DNA of 64,000 nucleotides, taken from positions 1 to 64,000 of the forward strand of contig CAZSZO010000021.1 in the NCBI GenBank assembly GCA_964611125.1, written 5' to 3'. Positions 19,364 to 28,679 of this stretch are shown here, piece by piece (the stretch's first letter is position 1; every line of letters starts with the position of its first letter). This DNA is from JAEUIX01 sp964611125. Its GTDB lineage: Bacteria > Planctomycetota > Phycisphaerae > Phycisphaerales > UBA1924. A program made the position numbers and the translations under genes. Below the pieces are notes generated by a model. It worked only from the letters and a program-made list of their open reading frames with translations, was not told where the DNA came from and did no database searches.

Positions 19364-19897
19364 ATGAGCGCCAGCCAGTTCATCGTCGACGCCAGCAAGC
19401 CACTCGCCGCGTACTCCGAGCGTCTTTTGAAGGACGTCGGCCCGCATAACTACTCGCGGAAGCCGACGTGGGGGCTGGGGGGTGAGATGATTGACTGCAA
19501 CCACCCGGCTTTCGTCTTCGGACATCTGGCCCTGTACCCCGAGCGGGTCATCCAGATGTGCGGGCATGACGGGTCGAAGGCTGCGGCGCCGGCGGGTTTC
19601 GCGGACCTCTTCGAGGACAAGAAGCCGTGTCTGGACGACCCTCACGGGACGATCTACCCGTCACTGGAGACGATCACGTCAGCGTACTTTTCGAGCATGG
19701 ATCTGGCCCGCCAGGCGGTGGCGCGGCTGAGCGAAGCCGACCTCGCGAAGCCCAACCCGAGCCCCAACGAGGGGGCGCGCCGGACCTTCCCGACGGTGGG
19801 GGCGCTGGCGAACTTTCTGCTCGGAGCGCACGTGGCCATCCACCTGGGTCAGGTGAGCACGTGGCGCCGGGCGATGGGGCTGCCGTCGGCGAACTGA
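19364..19897 (+). CDS. DinB-like four-helix protein (second tandem copy)
   Basis: 177 residues, paralogue of the preceding gene. The shared features are CNHPAFVFGHLALYP, a conserved DDPHGTIYP segment (DDPMGIIYP in the first copy) and HVAIHLGQVSTWRRAMGL at the C-terminus. The putative metal-binding His residues are kept, so both copies may be active. An AGAAAGGA ribosome site precedes the ATG at 19364. The copies have diverged well beyond synonymous change, so the duplication is old. Confidence 0.75.
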   Translation: MSASQFIVDASKPLAAYSERLLKDVGPHNYSRKPTWGLGGEMIDCNHPAFVFGHLALYPERVIQMCGHDGSKAAAPAGFADLFEDKKPCLDDPHGTIYPSLETITSAYFSSMDLARQAVARLSEADLAKPNPSPNEGARRTFPTVGALANFLLGAHVAIHLGQVSTWRRAMGLPSAN

Positions 19898-19931
19898 TGC
19901 GGCAGGCGGGCCGCAGCCATCGCAGCTCCTG

Positions 19932-21527
19932 TCAGCCGCCCAGGGCCTCGCCGCCGCTGGCGAGCCACTGATCCACCAGTTCCACGACCTCTTCGTGAAA
20001 CTCCTTGACGCGCCCGCCGGGGGTCTGGCTGGTGATGTTGTTGACCAGTACGCTGAAGGCCGCTTTGCGGCCGGTGGCGGGGTTGTGGACGTAGCCCGAG
20101 AGGCACTGGACGCCGTTGAGGAAGCCGCTCTTGGCGTAGACCTTGCCGGCGAGCTTGCGGCCCTTGAATCGCTTTTCGAGGGTCCCTTCGCCCGGCGCGG
20201 CGAGTGAGTTCAAGAAGACATCCGCGACGTCCGGGGTGCGGGCCACGGCGCCCAGCCACGACGCGAGGGTCTGGGCGGTGACGCGGTTTTCGCGGCTCAT
20301 GCCCGAGCCATCAGCGATGACCAGCTCGCCCGACTCCTGGCCGATTTTCTCGGTCAGCTGCATGCGGATGACGGTGGCGCCGTTGCCCCACGAGCCGGGC
20401 TGACCGGTGACATCGTGCCCCACGCGCTTGATGAACGACTCGGCGTACAGGTTGTGGCTGTCGGTGTTGCACCGCTTGAGGGCGGTCGCCAGCGGCGTGC
20501 GGACGACGGCGACCACCTGGGCGTCGTCGAACTGGTCGCCCGGCTCGGAGAGGCGCCAGGCGACCTTGCCGTCTGCGGCGGCGAGGCCCGCGGCGGCGAC
20601 ATGGTCGGCGACGAGGCGGGCGAAGACGGAGGCAGGGTTGCGCAGCGTGACGTCAACGGGCTCGATGAGGGTGGCCCGGATGGAGCCCATGATCTTGAAG
20701 CGGAGGTCGCCCTCGCGGATGGCGCCGACGGCGGTCGAGCCCGTGGCGACGGTCTGCAGGGTGTTTACGAGCTCGATCCAGTTGGCGGAGGGTTCGACAC
20801 GGGGCATCGGCGCCGGGCCGGGACGCTCGCCGGCTGCGGGGAAGATCTGGAGGATGTTGGCGTGGAAGTTCATCCCGCTGACTTCGGCGCAGTACCAGCG
20901 GTTGAGCTGGTCGGCGGGCCAGGAGGGGTGGGCGCCGTCGCGGTCGAAGATGCGGTCGTCGACGACCACCTCGCGGAGCCCCGAGGCGCCGCCCTTGCGG
21001 GCCGACTCCACGAGGCGATCCAGAAAGCCGCCGATGCTGACCTTCATCTGCTTGAGCAGCTCGGGGTCGGCGAAGCCGGGGTCGCCGGCGCCGAGGATGA
21101 CCAGCCGGTCACCGGCGATGGCCAGGCGGGTGCGGAACTCAAAGTCCTTGCCCAGCACCAGCAGGGCGGTTCCGCTGGAGAGCAGTTTCATGTTGGACGC
21201 GGGGATGAGCGGGGTCTTGGCGTTGATCCCCGCGACGACGTCGCCGCCGGAGCACTCCACGACGCAGACGCCGAGTTGGACAGGACCGAGCTTGGAGCGT
21301 TCGAGGATGGCGTCGAGCTGACGCTGCAGCGACTTGGGCGCGGCCTTCACGGGTGCGGGCGCGGGGCGGGCGGCCGGGCGGTCTGGCCGGTCAGGGCGGG
21401 TCGGGCGGGTCGGGCGATCTTCCGCAGCCGCCGGGGGAGGCGCGGCGCTGAGTCCAGCCGCGAGCGCCAAGGCGGCGAGAAGCCACCGGGCCGAAATCCG
21501 CCAACCGATTGCGAGTCCGTTCGCCAT
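19932..21527 (-). CDS. dacB: D-alanyl-D-alanine carboxypeptidase/endopeptidase, PBP4 class (peptidase S13)
   Basis: 531 residues from ATG 21527, with GGAGG seven bases upstream; the frame also opens at a TTG 12 bases earlier. A signal peptide (ISARWLLAALALAAGLSA) is followed by a Pro/Arg/Asp-rich spacer. The penicillin-binding motifs are SxxK in PASNMKLLSSG (Ser111, Lys114), SxN in DSHNLYAESF and KSG (for KTG) in GKVYAKSGFLNGVQCLSGYV. S13 enzymes trim peptidoglycan stem peptides in the periplasm. Its presence fits the finding that many planctomycetes have peptidoglycan. It is convergent with the DinB-like gene and divergent from the response regulator. Confidence 0.9.
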   Translation of the reverse strand: MANGLAIGWRISARWLLAALALAAGLSAAPPPAAAEDRPTRPTRPDRPDRPAARPAPAPVKAAPKSLQRQLDAILERSKLGPVQLGVCVVECSGGDVVAGINAKTPLIPASNMKLLSSGTALLVLGKDFEFRTRLAIAGDRLVILGAGDPGFADPELLKQMKVSIGGFLDRLVESARKGGASGLREVVVDDRIFDRDGAHPSWPADQLNRWYCAEVSGMNFHANILQIFPAAGERPGPAPMPRVEPSANWIELVNTLQTVATGSTAVGAIREGDLRFKIMGSIRATLIEPVDVTLRNPASVFARLVADHVAAAGLAAADGKVAWRLSEPGDQFDDAQVVAVVRTPLATALKRCNTDSHNLYAESFIKRVGHDVTGQPGSWGNGATVIRMQLTEKIGQESGELVIADGSGMSRENRVTAQTLASWLGAVARTPDVADVFLNSLAAPGEGTLEKRFKGRKLAGKVYAKSGFLNGVQCLSGYVHNPATGRKAAFSVLVNNITSQTPGGRVKEFHEEVVELVDQWLASGGEALGG

Positions 21528-21764
21528 GATGGCCTCCAACGTCGTCCGTGCGTTCAGGAGCAGGCCTTTGGGGGTCGCGGGCGCCGGCTGAACCCGAGGA
21601 CCCGAGGACCGATGTTACGCCGGGCTGGCGCTGGAGCGTCTCGCGCGGCGCGCTCCTCTGGATATCGACAGCCGGGGGGACGGAGCATCATCGGGCGGAA
21701 GATCATCCGCCCCACCCGCCGGTCTGCAGGCCGTCTGCAGGCAGGCTGGGGGTTAACATTGACC

Positions 21765-22226
21765 GTGAAGTCTCCCCCACCCCCCCCTCCTCCCCATCAA
21801 CCGACGTCCTCCGCTCAGCCCCGGTCAGCCGCCGGCTCGGCCGGGGGGCGTCCGCACCGGATCCTGCTGGTGGACGATAACGAGCAGAACCTGGAATTGC
21901 TCGAGGCCTATCTGGAAGAACTCGGGGCTGAGGTTGTGACCGCGGCGGACGGGCTCGAGGCGCTCAAGCAGGTGCAGGCGGACCCGCCGTCGCTGATTCT
22001 CCTCGACATCATGATGCCGCGGATGAGCGGCTTCCAGCTCTGCTCGCGTCTGAAGGCGGACCCGGCGACCAAGCGCATCCCGATCATCATGGTGACGGCG
22101 CTCAATGAGGTCAGCGACATGGAGCGGGCCCACGATTGCGGGGCTGACGACTTCCTCACCAAGCCGGTGAACAAACCCGACCTGCTCGGAAAGGTCAGGG
22201 CGAGCCTCGCGGCGCGGCCCTCGTAG
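21765..22226 (+). CDS. Single-domain response regulator (CheY-like receiver)
   Basis: 153 residues from GTG 21765; a TTG at 21759 is also possible. A Pro/Ser/Ala-rich leader of ~33 residues precedes one receiver domain: HRILLVDDNEQNLELLEAYL with the acidic pair, LILLDIMMPRMSGFQLC with the phospho-accepting Asp, IIMVTALNEVSDMERAHDCG with the conserved Thr, and DDFLTKPVNKPDLLGKV with the conserved Lys. There is no output domain. No kinase is adjacent; the nearest is the orphan kinase at 5351-6619, about 15 kb away, so a partnership is only a guess. Confidence 0.88.
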   Translation: MKSPPPPPPPHQPTSSAQPRSAAGSAGGRPHRILLVDDNEQNLELLEAYLEELGAEVVTAADGLEALKQVQADPPSLILLDIMMPRMSGFQLCSRLKADPATKRIPIIMVTALNEVSDMERAHDCGADDFLTKPVNKPDLLGKVRASLAARPS

Positions 22227-22260
22227 CTCGCGCGGCGCCGCGTCAGCCGAAGCACGATCA

Positions 22261-22299
22261 AAACAAAACCGGGGCGCCCGAATGAACGGGCGCCCCGGG
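22261..22299 (-). terminator. Rho-independent terminator of the dockerin-protein gene
   Basis: A perfect 12-bp stem, CCGGGGCGCCCG (22270-22281) with CGGGCGCCCCGG (22288-22299) and a 6-base loop, is followed on the minus strand by TTTTGTTTT. It lies 49 bases after the stop of the gene at 22348. It is among the best-formed terminators in the window. Confidence 0.9.
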
Positions 22300-22347
22300 C
22301 GGATTCAAGCTCTCTGTCTCGCTGCGCCGCGCGAGCGGCGGGCGCGA

Positions 22348-24729
22348 TTACGGGCAGGCGCCGAAGAACAGCGCGATGTAGTCGGAGAGGTCATCGGGGT
22401 CGATGTTGCCGTCGCCGTTGAGGTCGGCCCGGGCGCAGGGCGGGGTGTTGAAGAAGCAGGAGATGTAGTCGGAGAGGTCGTCGGGGTCGACGTTGCCGTC
22501 GCCGTTGAAGTCGCGCGGGCAGGACGACGCGGCGCCGTTCACGAAGAGCAGGGCCTGGTAGTTCTGGTCGATGCTGTCGGCGAAGGAGCCGTTGTCGTCC
22601 ACGTCGTAGGTGATCGAGGCGCCGACCACGATGCCGCCCAGGGTGCGGGGGTCCGCGGCCTGGAGCGTCGCGCGGTCGAGGTTGCTCGCGGGGGTCTGCG
22701 TGCTGACGCTGGAGAAGATCGTGCCGTTGTCAACCACGTTGGTGCTGGAGTTGACGTTGGTCAGCTTGAGGCCTGAGATGCGGTAGTTGGTGCCCGAGTT
22801 GGCGCCGCGGATGACGTCGTTCTCAGCCAGGACCTTCTCGAGCTTGTAGCCGAAGGGGCTGCTCTGGCGGACGCCGCGGACCAGCACGAGGCGCTTGCGC
22901 TCGCCGGCGTCGGTGATGAGCCGGGCGGGGGCGATGAAGTAGATGTTGCCCACCGAGTCGAAGGCGATCTCGGAGATCGAGGGGCCGCCCTGGGTGACGG
23001 TCTGGTTGGGGGGCGTGCCGAAGGTCGGGAAGCCGTTGTTGTAGTCGCTGAAGGTGGTCAGCCGGCCCACGGGGTTGCCGGCGGCGTCGACGATCGGCTT
23101 GCCGGTGCTGTCAGTGGCGGTATCGGGGAGCGGGGCGCTGATCCAGGCGGCGCAGGTCCAGTCGGTAGTCGGCGTGGGAGCGCTCAGGTTGGTCCGGCCC
23201 ACCGCGATGTAGTTGCGGCGGTCGGCACGGATGGGGTCGGGGTTGCCGGCGGGGGTGTTGGCCGACACGAGCGCGGCGACCAACAGCTCGCCATCCTGAC
23301 CGACGAAGACGGCCGACTGGCCGTTGCCGCCGGTGGAGAAGGTGTTGCCCTGATAGTCCATGAAGACCGGCAGCGTGGCGCCGGGGGGGAAGGGGAAGCC
23401 CGTGGCGGTGTCGAAGGGGAGGCTGGTGTTGGGGTCGAGGCTGTAGGGGTCGACCATGCCCAGGCCCAGCGAGGCGTCGGGGGCGGTGAAGATGTAGTTG
23501 CCCACCGGGGCGCCGTTGTTGTCAAGGCCCCAGGTGGTGATGGCGATGGCGTCGCCGCCGGGCCGCCCGATGGACGAGACCTGGAAGGCGAGCATGGCGC
23601 CGGTGCCGGCGGTGGAGTTCGGGAAGACGTTGCGGAAGGTGTAGCTGACCGAGCCGCGGTGGTCGGTGGTGGCCGCGCCGCCGCGGTGATCGATGGTGTC
23701 TGAGAGCACGCCCGGGGCGGACTCATAGCGGTAGCGGGTGTCGAAGGCGGAGCCGATGGCGACCGGGCGGCCGGCGATCGACTCGGGGATCAGCGTGGGG
23801 GTGTTGGCGTTGACGAACGTCGTGGCCCCGGAGCCGAGGATGCCGCGGGCGACATCGAAACCGGCGGGGGCGTCGCTGGAGAGCTCCTGCGTTGCGTCGA
23901 CCGTGCCGGGGGGGCTCTGGATCGCGCGGATCCAGTTGAGCGTGCCGGGGGTGCGCTGGTCGAGGTCGATGCGGAGGTAACAGTTGTTGGTCTGACCCGT
24001 GACAGGGATCAGGGTGTTGGGGTTCGCGGCGTCGGCCCCGAAGCCGTCGATGCGCATCAGGACGTTGCCGTCGGCGTCAACGCCGCCCAGGCCGAACACG
24101 CTGGTGGTGCTCTGCACGGGGGCGTTGTTGTTCGAGGCGCCGGCGATGCGCTGCACGTAGAGGCGGAGGGGGTTGGCGGGGTCGTAGTTGATGAAGCCGC
24201 CGACCATGCCGTTGTACCGGGTGTTGCCGGTGGCGCCGGTGCTGTTCCCTTCGATGAAGGCAGTGGCGAGCTGGATGGTCGTAGCCGGACGGGTCACCGT
24301 CGAGGGGGCGGGGTCGTTGACCGGGCCGCCGACGATGCGGGCCACGTTAACGCCGAAGTACTCACCGACCGTGCCGCGCCAGAGCGAGTATTGGGTGTTC
24401 GAGGGGGCCTGGGTGACGATGGGGACGGCCGAGAGGGTGTTGGTGTTCAGGAAGGCCGAGGTGACCAGCCCGGTGTTGACGCCGTTGCTGGACTTGATGA
24501 TCGGGCCGACGTTGAACTGGTTGCCCCACGAAGAGGGGATGGAGACCAGGTCAACAACGTACGCCTTCTGGGTCTGGGCAGCGTCGTAGGCGCTGATGTT
24601 GTCCTTCACGGCGCCGCCGGCGCCAGAGGGGGTGCGTCCGACCGAGTCCTGGGCCAGGGTGGGAGCACAGAAGCTCGCCGCCGCGCCAGCCACCAGAACC
24701 AACATGCCGATCTGCTCTCGCGTGCTCAT
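22348..24729 (-). CDS. Secreted protein with C-terminal GC-type dockerin-like domain
   Basis: 793 residues. AGGAGG stands before the ATG, and a signal peptide covers ~1-26 (MLVLVAGAAASFCAPTLAQ). Residues ~27-730 are beta-rich with no family I recognise; they contain segments such as FGLGGVDADGNVLMRIDGFG and an ISEIAFDSVGNIYFIAPARL repeat-like phrase typical of secreted beta-propeller proteins. The last ~60 residues are a dockerin-type pair of Ca-binding loops, DFNGDGNVDPDDLSDYI and DLNGDGNIDPDDLSDYI, with an FF...C spacer and a terminal CP. Such domains are common anchors in Phycisphaerales surface proteins. It has its own terminator. Confidence 0.85.
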   Translation of the reverse strand: MSTREQIGMLVLVAGAAASFCAPTLAQDSVGRTPSGAGGAVKDNISAYDAAQTQKAYVVDLVSIPSSWGNQFNVGPIIKSSNGVNTGLVTSAFLNTNTLSAVPIVTQAPSNTQYSLWRGTVGEYFGVNVARIVGGPVNDPAPSTVTRPATTIQLATAFIEGNSTGATGNTRYNGMVGGFINYDPANPLRLYVQRIAGASNNNAPVQSTTSVFGLGGVDADGNVLMRIDGFGADAANPNTLIPVTGQTNNCYLRIDLDQRTPGTLNWIRAIQSPPGTVDATQELSSDAPAGFDVARGILGSGATTFVNANTPTLIPESIAGRPVAIGSAFDTRYRYESAPGVLSDTIDHRGGAATTDHRGSVSYTFRNVFPNSTAGTGAMLAFQVSSIGRPGGDAIAITTWGLDNNGAPVGNYIFTAPDASLGLGMVDPYSLDPNTSLPFDTATGFPFPPGATLPVFMDYQGNTFSTGGNGQSAVFVGQDGELLVAALVSANTPAGNPDPIRADRRNYIAVGRTNLSAPTPTTDWTCAAWISAPLPDTATDSTGKPIVDAAGNPVGRLTTFSDYNNGFPTFGTPPNQTVTQGGPSISEIAFDSVGNIYFIAPARLITDAGERKRLVLVRGVRQSSPFGYKLEKVLAENDVIRGANSGTNYRISGLKLTNVNSSTNVVDNGTIFSSVSTQTPASNLDRATLQAADPRTLGGIVVGASITYDVDDNGSFADSIDQNYQALLFVNGAASSCPRDFNGDGNVDPDDLSDYISCFFNTPPCARADLNGDGNIDPDDLSDYIALFFGACP

Positions 24730-25007
24730 CGCCGTCCTCCTGCTAGGGGTTCAAGTCCTCGTGCCGAAAACCAGCATTCAACCCGGCCCATCTCGGGCAA
24801 TATCTGCGCCAATGCAGCACCTCCTCGAGCTGACGACGCGGGTTTGAATACGCTGAATGGTACTGGTCCGCGGGCGTCGGGCGGGGCGTGCGATTGTGTA
24901 AAGAGTGGGTTTAGACGCTGACTTTTGCCATGGTTTTCCACAGGTCGTCCGCCCGGGTAGACTGGGACGCTGGATTCGGCAGATCGCCCCACTTCCCAAG
25001 GATCTCC

Positions 25008-26573
25008 ATGGCCCGCAAGCACCGTCCGTCGTCGAAGACCGCCCGATCCCAGGTTGCCGCGTCGCCCGCGAGCGGGACCAACGGCCACACGCACGTCAAG
25101 CCGGCGCCGGCGCCGAAGGGGCTGCGCGTCGAGCGGGACACGATGGGCGAGATGCACGTGCCCGAGGGGGTGCTGTACGGCGCATCGACGCAGCGGGCGG
25201 TGTTGAACTTCCCGGTGTCGGGGCAGCCGGCGCCGTTCGGCATCATCCGGGCCTATGCGCTCATCAAGGCGGCGTGCGCGACCGTCAACAACAAGCTCGG
25301 GCGGCTCGACGCCAAGCGGACCAAGGCGATCGTCAACGCGTGCAAGCTGGTGGAGGCCGGGCTGCCCGATCACGGCGGGTGGGCGATGCACTTTCCCATC
25401 GACCTGTTCCAGACCGGCTCGGGCACGTCCACCAACATGAACGTCAACGAGGTGGTGGCGAACCTCGTCTGCCTGGCGAACGGCAAGCCCGTCGGCGCCT
25501 CGAAGGACCCGGCGTATCTGAAGGCCGGGGGCGTGCACCCCAACGATCACGTGAACATGGGGCAGTCGTCCAACGACACGTTCCCAACGGCGATCCATGT
25601 CGCGGCGGCGCTGGCGATCCGGCAGGACCTGATGCCGGCGATCTCGACGATCACCGAACGGCTGGAGCAGCAGGCCGAGGCGTGGGACGGGATCGTGAAG
25701 ATCGGCCGCACACACCTGCAGGACGCGACACCCATCCGGCTGGGGCAGGAGTTCAGCGGATACGCCGCCCAGCTCGCGGGTGCGTGGACGCGCTGCAAGT
25801 ACGCCGAGGCGGCGCTGCTGCCGCTGGCGATCGGCGGCACGGCGGTGGGGACGGGGATCAACGCGCACGAGGACTTCGGCCGCCTGGTGGCCGAGGAGCT
25901 GGAGCAGCGGACGGGGATCCCCTTTGTTGAGGCGGAGAACCACTTTGAGGCCCAGCACGCCAAGGACGCGTGCGTCGACGCCAGCGGGGCGCTCAAGACG
26001 ATCGCAACGAGCCTGACCAAGGTCGCGGCGGACATCCGCCTGATGGGCATGGGCCCGCGCTGCGGGATTGGGGAGCTTGTGATTCCTGCGGTGCAGCCGG
26101 GCTCGTCGATCATGCCCGGAAAGGTGAACCCGGTGATCTGCGAGAGCCTGATCATGGTCTGCGGACAGGTGATCGGCAACGACGCGGCGGTCACGTTCGG
26201 GAACCTCGGCGGGCTGAACAGCACGCTGGACCTCAACGTGGCGATGCCGCTGATTGCGCGCAACCTGCTGGAGTCGATCCAGCTCCTCGCAGCGGGGTGC
26301 CGGATGTTCGAGGCCAACCTGCTGGCCGGGCTCAAGCCCGATGAGAAGCGGTGCGCCGAGCTGATCGAGGGATCGCTGGCGATGTGCACGAGTCTGGTGC
26401 CGGTGATCGGCTACGACGCCTCGGCGGCGCTGGCCAAGGACGCCTTCAAGGAAGGCAAGACCGTGCGGCAGCTGGCCCTGGAGCGGAAGTTGCTGCCCCC
26501 GGAGAAGCTCAGCAAGCTGCTCGACCCGTGGTCGATGACGCTGCCGGGCGGCGAGGGCTCGGCGGGCGGTTGA
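25008..26573 (+). CDS. fumC: Fumarate hydratase, class II
   Basis: 521 residues from ATG 25008; the frame stays open to 24930. It hydrates fumarate to malate in the TCA cycle. Signature regions are QTGSGTSTNMNVNEVVANL, HPNDHVNMGQSSNDTFPTAI, IKIGRTHLQDATPIRLGQE-type text (VKIGRTHLQDATPIRLGQEF) and PGSSIMPGKVNPVICE, the fumarase/aspartase GSSxMPxKxN motif containing the catalytic Ser. The first ~40 residues (KHRPSSKTARSQVAASPASG...) are a basic, low-complexity extension absent from most FumC proteins. A related aspartase is less likely, given overall length and the FumC-like core. It is divergent from the dockerin gene. Confidence 0.92.
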   Translation: MARKHRPSSKTARSQVAASPASGTNGHTHVKPAPAPKGLRVERDTMGEMHVPEGVLYGASTQRAVLNFPVSGQPAPFGIIRAYALIKAACATVNNKLGRLDAKRTKAIVNACKLVEAGLPDHGGWAMHFPIDLFQTGSGTSTNMNVNEVVANLVCLANGKPVGASKDPAYLKAGGVHPNDHVNMGQSSNDTFPTAIHVAAALAIRQDLMPAISTITERLEQQAEAWDGIVKIGRTHLQDATPIRLGQEFSGYAAQLAGAWTRCKYAEAALLPLAIGGTAVGTGINAHEDFGRLVAEELEQRTGIPFVEAENHFEAQHAKDACVDASGALKTIATSLTKVAADIRLMGMGPRCGIGELVIPAVQPGSSIMPGKVNPVICESLIMVCGQVIGNDAAVTFGNLGGLNSTLDLNVAMPLIARNLLESIQLLAAGCRMFEANLLAGLKPDEKRCAELIEGSLAMCTSLVPVIGYDASAALAKDAFKEGKTVRQLALERKLLPPEKLSKLLDPWSMTLPGGEGSAGG

Positions 26574-26601
26574 GGCCGGAGGCCGGGAGGCCGCCGCGCG
26601 T

Positions 26602-27801
26602 TCAGCGGGTTGGGTCGGGGGCGCCCTGGGCTGAGGGCGCGGGGAGGCGTGCGGGCGGGGGTGAGGCGCCGCTGACGTGGGCGCTCTGAGCGGCGGTGAA
26701 CGCCTGGAACACGAGGCTCCTGGCCAGCAATTGGCGGAACTCGGCGAGGAACGCGTCCTTGCCGGGGCGCTCGGGGGGCCACGCCTGGTCGGCAAAGGTC
26801 CAGGCGAAGGTCTCCTGACCTGAGTAGATGAGCGAGAGCATGGTGGCCCAGAGGGCAGGGTCAAGCGGCGCGCCGGGGGGGGCCATGGCCTGCCGCACGG
26901 CGGCCGCGGTCGCCGCGAGCTGGTCGGCGGGCGGGGGGGGTGCGAGCATGCGATCGAGGTCGACCTGAAGCTGGTGGTCGCGCAGACGGAACAGGACGCT
27001 CGGCATCGGCGAGGCCGCGTGCGGGGCGTTCCAGTAGTCGAAGCTCTGGTCGGGCAGGTTGATGCAGACCTGGCCGGCCCGCGGGTCAGGCGGCGGGATT
27101 TCGACCAGTCCCAGGCCGTTCTGGGCGTCAATCGCCGCGATCAGGCGGGGGGGGCTTGAGAGCTCGAACAGGTGCACGGTGTAGCAGCAGTGGGCCCCGC
27201 CGGAGAAGGCGAAGACGAGGAGTTCGGGGACGCCGTCGCCGTTGAGGTCGTCGATGGCGCCGCGGAGGCGCCCGCCGGCGCCGGTGGATGGGTCGAATGT
27301 GGTTTGGCCGAGGGTGACGGCGTAATCCTGAACGTCGAGGATGGGCGCGCCGGCGTGCAGGATGACGACGCGGTCGCGCGGCTCGGGTGAACCGGGGTCG
27401 CGCCGGACCAGGGTGCGGATGGTGGTCTGACCGACGATGCGCTCGCTGGTGACGCGCCATTCGGGCAGCACGGTGTAGAGCAGGCGCGGGCCGAACCGCC
27501 AGCTCAGGAAGCTGACCAGCGGGAGCGTCAGGAGAAGCCCGACCAGGGCGAGGCCCCAGCGGCGGCGGGCGCGGCGGAGGTCGGTCTCGTGTTCAAGGCG
27601 GCGGCCGCACTCGGGGCAGGTGATGGGTTGGGCGGGTGTCGGGGCGGGGGCGGAGGCGAGGTCGTATGAGCAGCCCGGGCAGCGGCGGCGGAGGTCTGAG
27701 CGGCGCGGTAAGAGGGCCGAGAGGGCGAGCATGAGCCCGGCGGCCGCCGCGAGCCCGGCGAGGGCCCAGGTGAGACTCATCCAGAACGGGGCGGGGCTCA
27801 T
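26602..27801 (-). CDS. Zinc-ribbon membrane protein with FG-GAP-like region
   Basis: 399 residues. One N-terminal helix (MSLTWALAGLAAAAGLMLAL) is followed by a zinc ribbon CPGCSYDL...ITCPECGRRL and a second membrane helix (RRRWGLALVGLLLTLPLVSF). The extracytoplasmic part contains DLNGDGVPELLVFAFSGGAHCC and YTVHLFELSS, an FG-GAP-like Ca-binding loop seen in secreted proteins of this phylum. The C-terminal 100 residues are helical and Pro-rich. The ATG at 27801 overlaps the stop of the TerC/PGPGW gene by four bases (ATGA), so translation is probably coupled. Function unknown. Confidence 0.65.
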   Translation of the reverse strand: MSPAPFWMSLTWALAGLAAAAGLMLALSALLPRRSDLRRRCPGCSYDLASAPAPTPAQPITCPECGRRLEHETDLRRARRRWGLALVGLLLTLPLVSFLSWRFGPRLLYTVLPEWRVTSERIVGQTTIRTLVRRDPGSPEPRDRVVILHAGAPILDVQDYAVTLGQTTFDPSTGAGGRLRGAIDDLNGDGVPELLVFAFSGGAHCCYTVHLFELSSPPRLIAAIDAQNGLGLVEIPPPDPRAGQVCINLPDQSFDYWNAPHAASPMPSVLFRLRDHQLQVDLDRMLAPPPPADQLAATAAAVRQAMAPPGAPLDPALWATMLSLIYSGQETFAWTFADQAWPPERPGKDAFLAEFRQLLARSLVFQAFTAAQSAHVSGASPPPARLPAPSAQGAPDPTR

Positions 27802-28679
27802 GAAGGTCGCTGTGAGGGCGGTGCGGGGGGCGCGGGGGGGGCGGGGGGCGCCGGCTTCAGATCAGCCAGGATGTAGCGGCCGACGAAGGGCAGGTTGATC
27901 CGCCCCGTGCGGAGGACCCAGATGAGAAACGGAAAGGACAGCCCGAAGCAGGTGGCGGTGACGAACCAGTCGTAGAGCGGTGAATAGAGGAGCAGCAGCG
28001 TGAAGCTTCCGTAGTACGCGAGCACGATAGGGATCAGGGCCCAACGCGGGAAATAGGCGCCGACATAGTCGCCGACGCCGGCGAGCTGGGCGCTGCGTTC
28101 CTTGAAGACCTTGAGAAGGCGCTGGGCCCAGACGAACTCGCTTGCGAGGATCACCAGGCCCATCGGCACCAGCACCGTGGGGCCGGGCCCGGGCAGCGGG
28201 GCGATGGCGATCCCGAAGATGATGACGGCGGTGCCGGCGATGAGGATGCAGATCTTCCAGAGGTTGCGGCGGGCGATGGCGGCCGCCTCGCGGAGGTCTT
28301 CGATGGGCGAGGGGCGCTCTGGCTCGGCTCGGCTCGGCTGAGCGCGGCTGAAGCGGTGGTGCGCCGCCGAGGCGAGCACGCCCGCGACGAGAATGGCGCC
28401 GACGACCATCTGGCTGCGGGCGGTCGACCAGACGTCGTAGCCGCCGAAGGCGAGCTTCCAGGCGAGCCAGAGGAAGATCAGCGAGAGGCTGAACTTCATG
28501 AACCGGAAGCGGCCGATGTAGGGCGCGAGCGTGAAGTACATCGACCGCAGTCCCAGCAGGGCCAGCGCGTTGGCGGAAAAGGCGATGAACGGGTCGGTCG
28601 TGGAGGCGAACGCGGCGGGGAGGGAATCGATGGCGAAGGAGAAGTCGGCGATGAGCGCGGCCAGGAAGACGCTCATCAT
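27798..28679 (-). CDS. C-terminal half of a frameshifted TerC gene, fused to a PGPGW domain
   Basis: The frame is open upstream of ATG 28679 to the 12-base homopolymer at 28798-28809 and there encodes ADHGHRLIVHDGGRWRLTPM, which leads directly into VFLAALIADFSFAIDSLPAA, the second TerC acidic motif. So this is the C-terminal part of the gene whose N-terminal half is at 28676-29374. After the TerC helices (LALLGLRSMYFTLAPYIGRF) it has a second domain with FGIAIAPLPGPGPTVLVPMG and LILASEFVWAQRLLKVFK-like text, matching PGPGW-family membrane proteins. The tail is a PAPPAPPAPP repeat. The TerC-PGPGW fusion is itself unusual. Confidence 0.75.
   Translation of the reverse strand: MMSVFLAALIADFSFAIDSLPAAFASTTDPFIAFSANALALLGLRSMYFTLAPYIGRFRFMKFSLSLIFLWLAWKLAFGGYDVWSTARSQMVVGAILVAGVLASAAHHRFSRAQPSRAEPERPSPIEDLREAAAIARRNLWKICILIAGTAVIIFGIAIAPLPGPGPTVLVPMGLVILASEFVWAQRLLKVFKERSAQLAGVGDYVGAYFPRWALIPIVLAYYGSFTLLLLYSPLYDWFVTATCFGLSFPFLIWVLRTGRINLPFVGRYILADLKPAPPAPPAPPAPPSQRPS

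Noticed and set aside
24726..27131. 801-residue minus-strand frame across fumC
   Set aside because: Antisense shadow; FumC is certain on the plus strand.
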